From Nitrospirota bacterium (lineage in GTDB: Bacteria > Nitrospirota > CAKKRA01 > 9FT-COMBO-42-15), in contig JAHFEP010000191.1 of NCBI GenBank assembly GCA_023248415.1, positions 1-5,689 on the forward strand: DNA of 5,689 nucleotides. Reading direction: 5' to 3'. The notes beneath the pieces are model-generated. The model made no database searches, was not told where the DNA came from, and was given only the letters and a program-made list of their open reading frames with translations. Made by a program: the position numbers and the translations under genes. Position 1 is the first letter of the stretch. The number at the start of each line of letters is the position of its first letter. Of this stretch, positions 5,477 to 5,689 are shown one piece after another.

Positions 5477-5482
5477 AGTATC
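5453..5482 (+). repeat. Octamer tandem repeat array (AGAGTGTC)
   Basis: AGAGTC is followed by AGAGTGTC (5459-5466), AGAGTGTC (5467-5474) and AAAGTATC (5475-5482), an 8-base period. The 16 bases AGTGTCAAAGTATCAG (5469-5484) recur inverted with one mismatch at 5214-5229. The lipoprotein gene is therefore bracketed by inverted copies of one octamer family. Confidence 0.6.
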
Positions 5483-5536
5483 AGCGTAAAAACTTTGCCC
5501 ATCTGATACTGCCTTATTCCTTATTTTACATTTCGT

Positions 5537-5585
5537 AATCTTCAATCCGCAATTCGCAATTCTAAATTCGAAATCCGCAATTCTT
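5537..5585. repeat. Heptamer tandem repeat array (AATYCGC), seven units
   Basis: The stretch divides without gaps into 7-base units: AATCTTC, AATCCGC, AATTCGC, AATTCTA, AATTCGA, AATCCGC, AATTCTT. Two more degenerate units (ATTTTAC, ATTTCGT) continue the phase back to 5523. The consensus is AATTCGC or AATCCGC. This resembles short tandemly repeated repetitive sequences of heptameric type known from cyanobacteria and other phyla. It lies in the non-coding gap between the divergent lipoprotein gene and the plus-strand gene at 5668. The remainder of that gap (5586-5632) is only a pyrimidine-rich run. Confidence 0.7.
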
Positions 5586-5632
5586 ATTTCCCCTTTTCAC
5601 CGTTTCAGTTTCTCTTTCTCCTCTTTTCTGCG

Positions 5633-5661
5633 TTGACTTTACGCGATTAGTGTGATAGATT
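5633..5661 (+). promoter_or_regulatory. Sigma70-like promoter for the gene at the right edge
   Basis: TTGACT (5633-5638, five of six) and TAGATT (5656-5661, four of six) are separated by exactly 17 bases. The -10 box ends six bases before the ATG at 5668, so transcription should begin at or next to the start codon. Confidence 0.5.
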
Positions 5662-5667
5662 AAAGCT

Positions 5668-5689
5668 ATGAAAAGGATTGTTATCATAG
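5668..5689 (+). CDS. 5' end of a plus-strand gene, cut by the window edge
   Basis: Only ATG and six further codons are visible (MKRIVII), too few to name a product. A basic start followed by a hydrophobic beta-strand is typical of Rossmann-type nucleotide-binding or glycosyltransferase proteins, but that is only suggestive. It is called a gene because a well-spaced promoter lies immediately upstream. There is no Shine-Dalgarno sequence, and the predicted transcript would be leaderless. It is divergent from the lipoprotein gene, with a 238-base repeat-filled gap between them. Confidence 0.45.

Noticed and set aside
5453..5585. A CRISPR-like array in the right-hand gap
   Set aside because: The repeats are 7 and 8 bases long, directly adjacent and without spacers, so they are tandem repeats, not CRISPR.

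Overview
The window looks like chromosomal DNA from an uncultured, AT-leaning Gram-negative bacterium. Three things suggest this: a DUF4131-type ComEC/Rec2, an Lgt-family membrane protein and a lipoprotein with a poly-glycine tail, and several unrelated families of short G/C-rich palindromes and short-period tandem repeats between (and once inside) genes. That repeat style is common in Nitrospirota-like and deltaproteobacterial-like genomes, but no marker gene here fixes the phylum, so this is inference.

Layout, left to right. Positions 1-100 (minus) hold the 5' end of an unidentified gene that runs off the window. Positions 123-626 (minus) are the eroded core of an ISNCY-type DDE transposase. 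A good sigma70-like promoter and a 19-bp perfect inverted repeat lie between that remnant and comEC (724-3267, plus). comEC carries an in-frame palindromic repeat inside its N-terminal soluble domain. Its 3' end overlaps a strong ribosome binding site and the first 12 or so codons of what looks like a beheaded chorismate synthase gene. A same-frame tail of unknown origin and an intrinsic terminator follow. A 139-bp element bounded by 14-bp perfect inverted repeats sits in the convergent gap between comEC and the next gene.

Positions 3559-5429 (minus) form a cell-envelope group. In transcription order it holds a 64-residue poly-Gly lipoprotein, a 213-residue secreted beta-rich protein and a divergent Lgt-family protein lacking several canonical Lgt residues. 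A double-hairpin repeat of the same family as the one in comEC separates the first two. The lipoprotein gene is flanked by inverted arrays of a degenerate octamer repeat. Beyond it, about 240 bases hold a heptamer tandem array, and the window ends in a new plus-strand gene whose promoter predicts a leaderless transcript.

I do not see a complete, clearly new defence or biosynthetic system. The most interesting signals are the coding palindrome in comEC, the truncated gene start after comEC, the Lgt-like/lipoprotein/secreted-protein cluster, and the layered short-repeat families.
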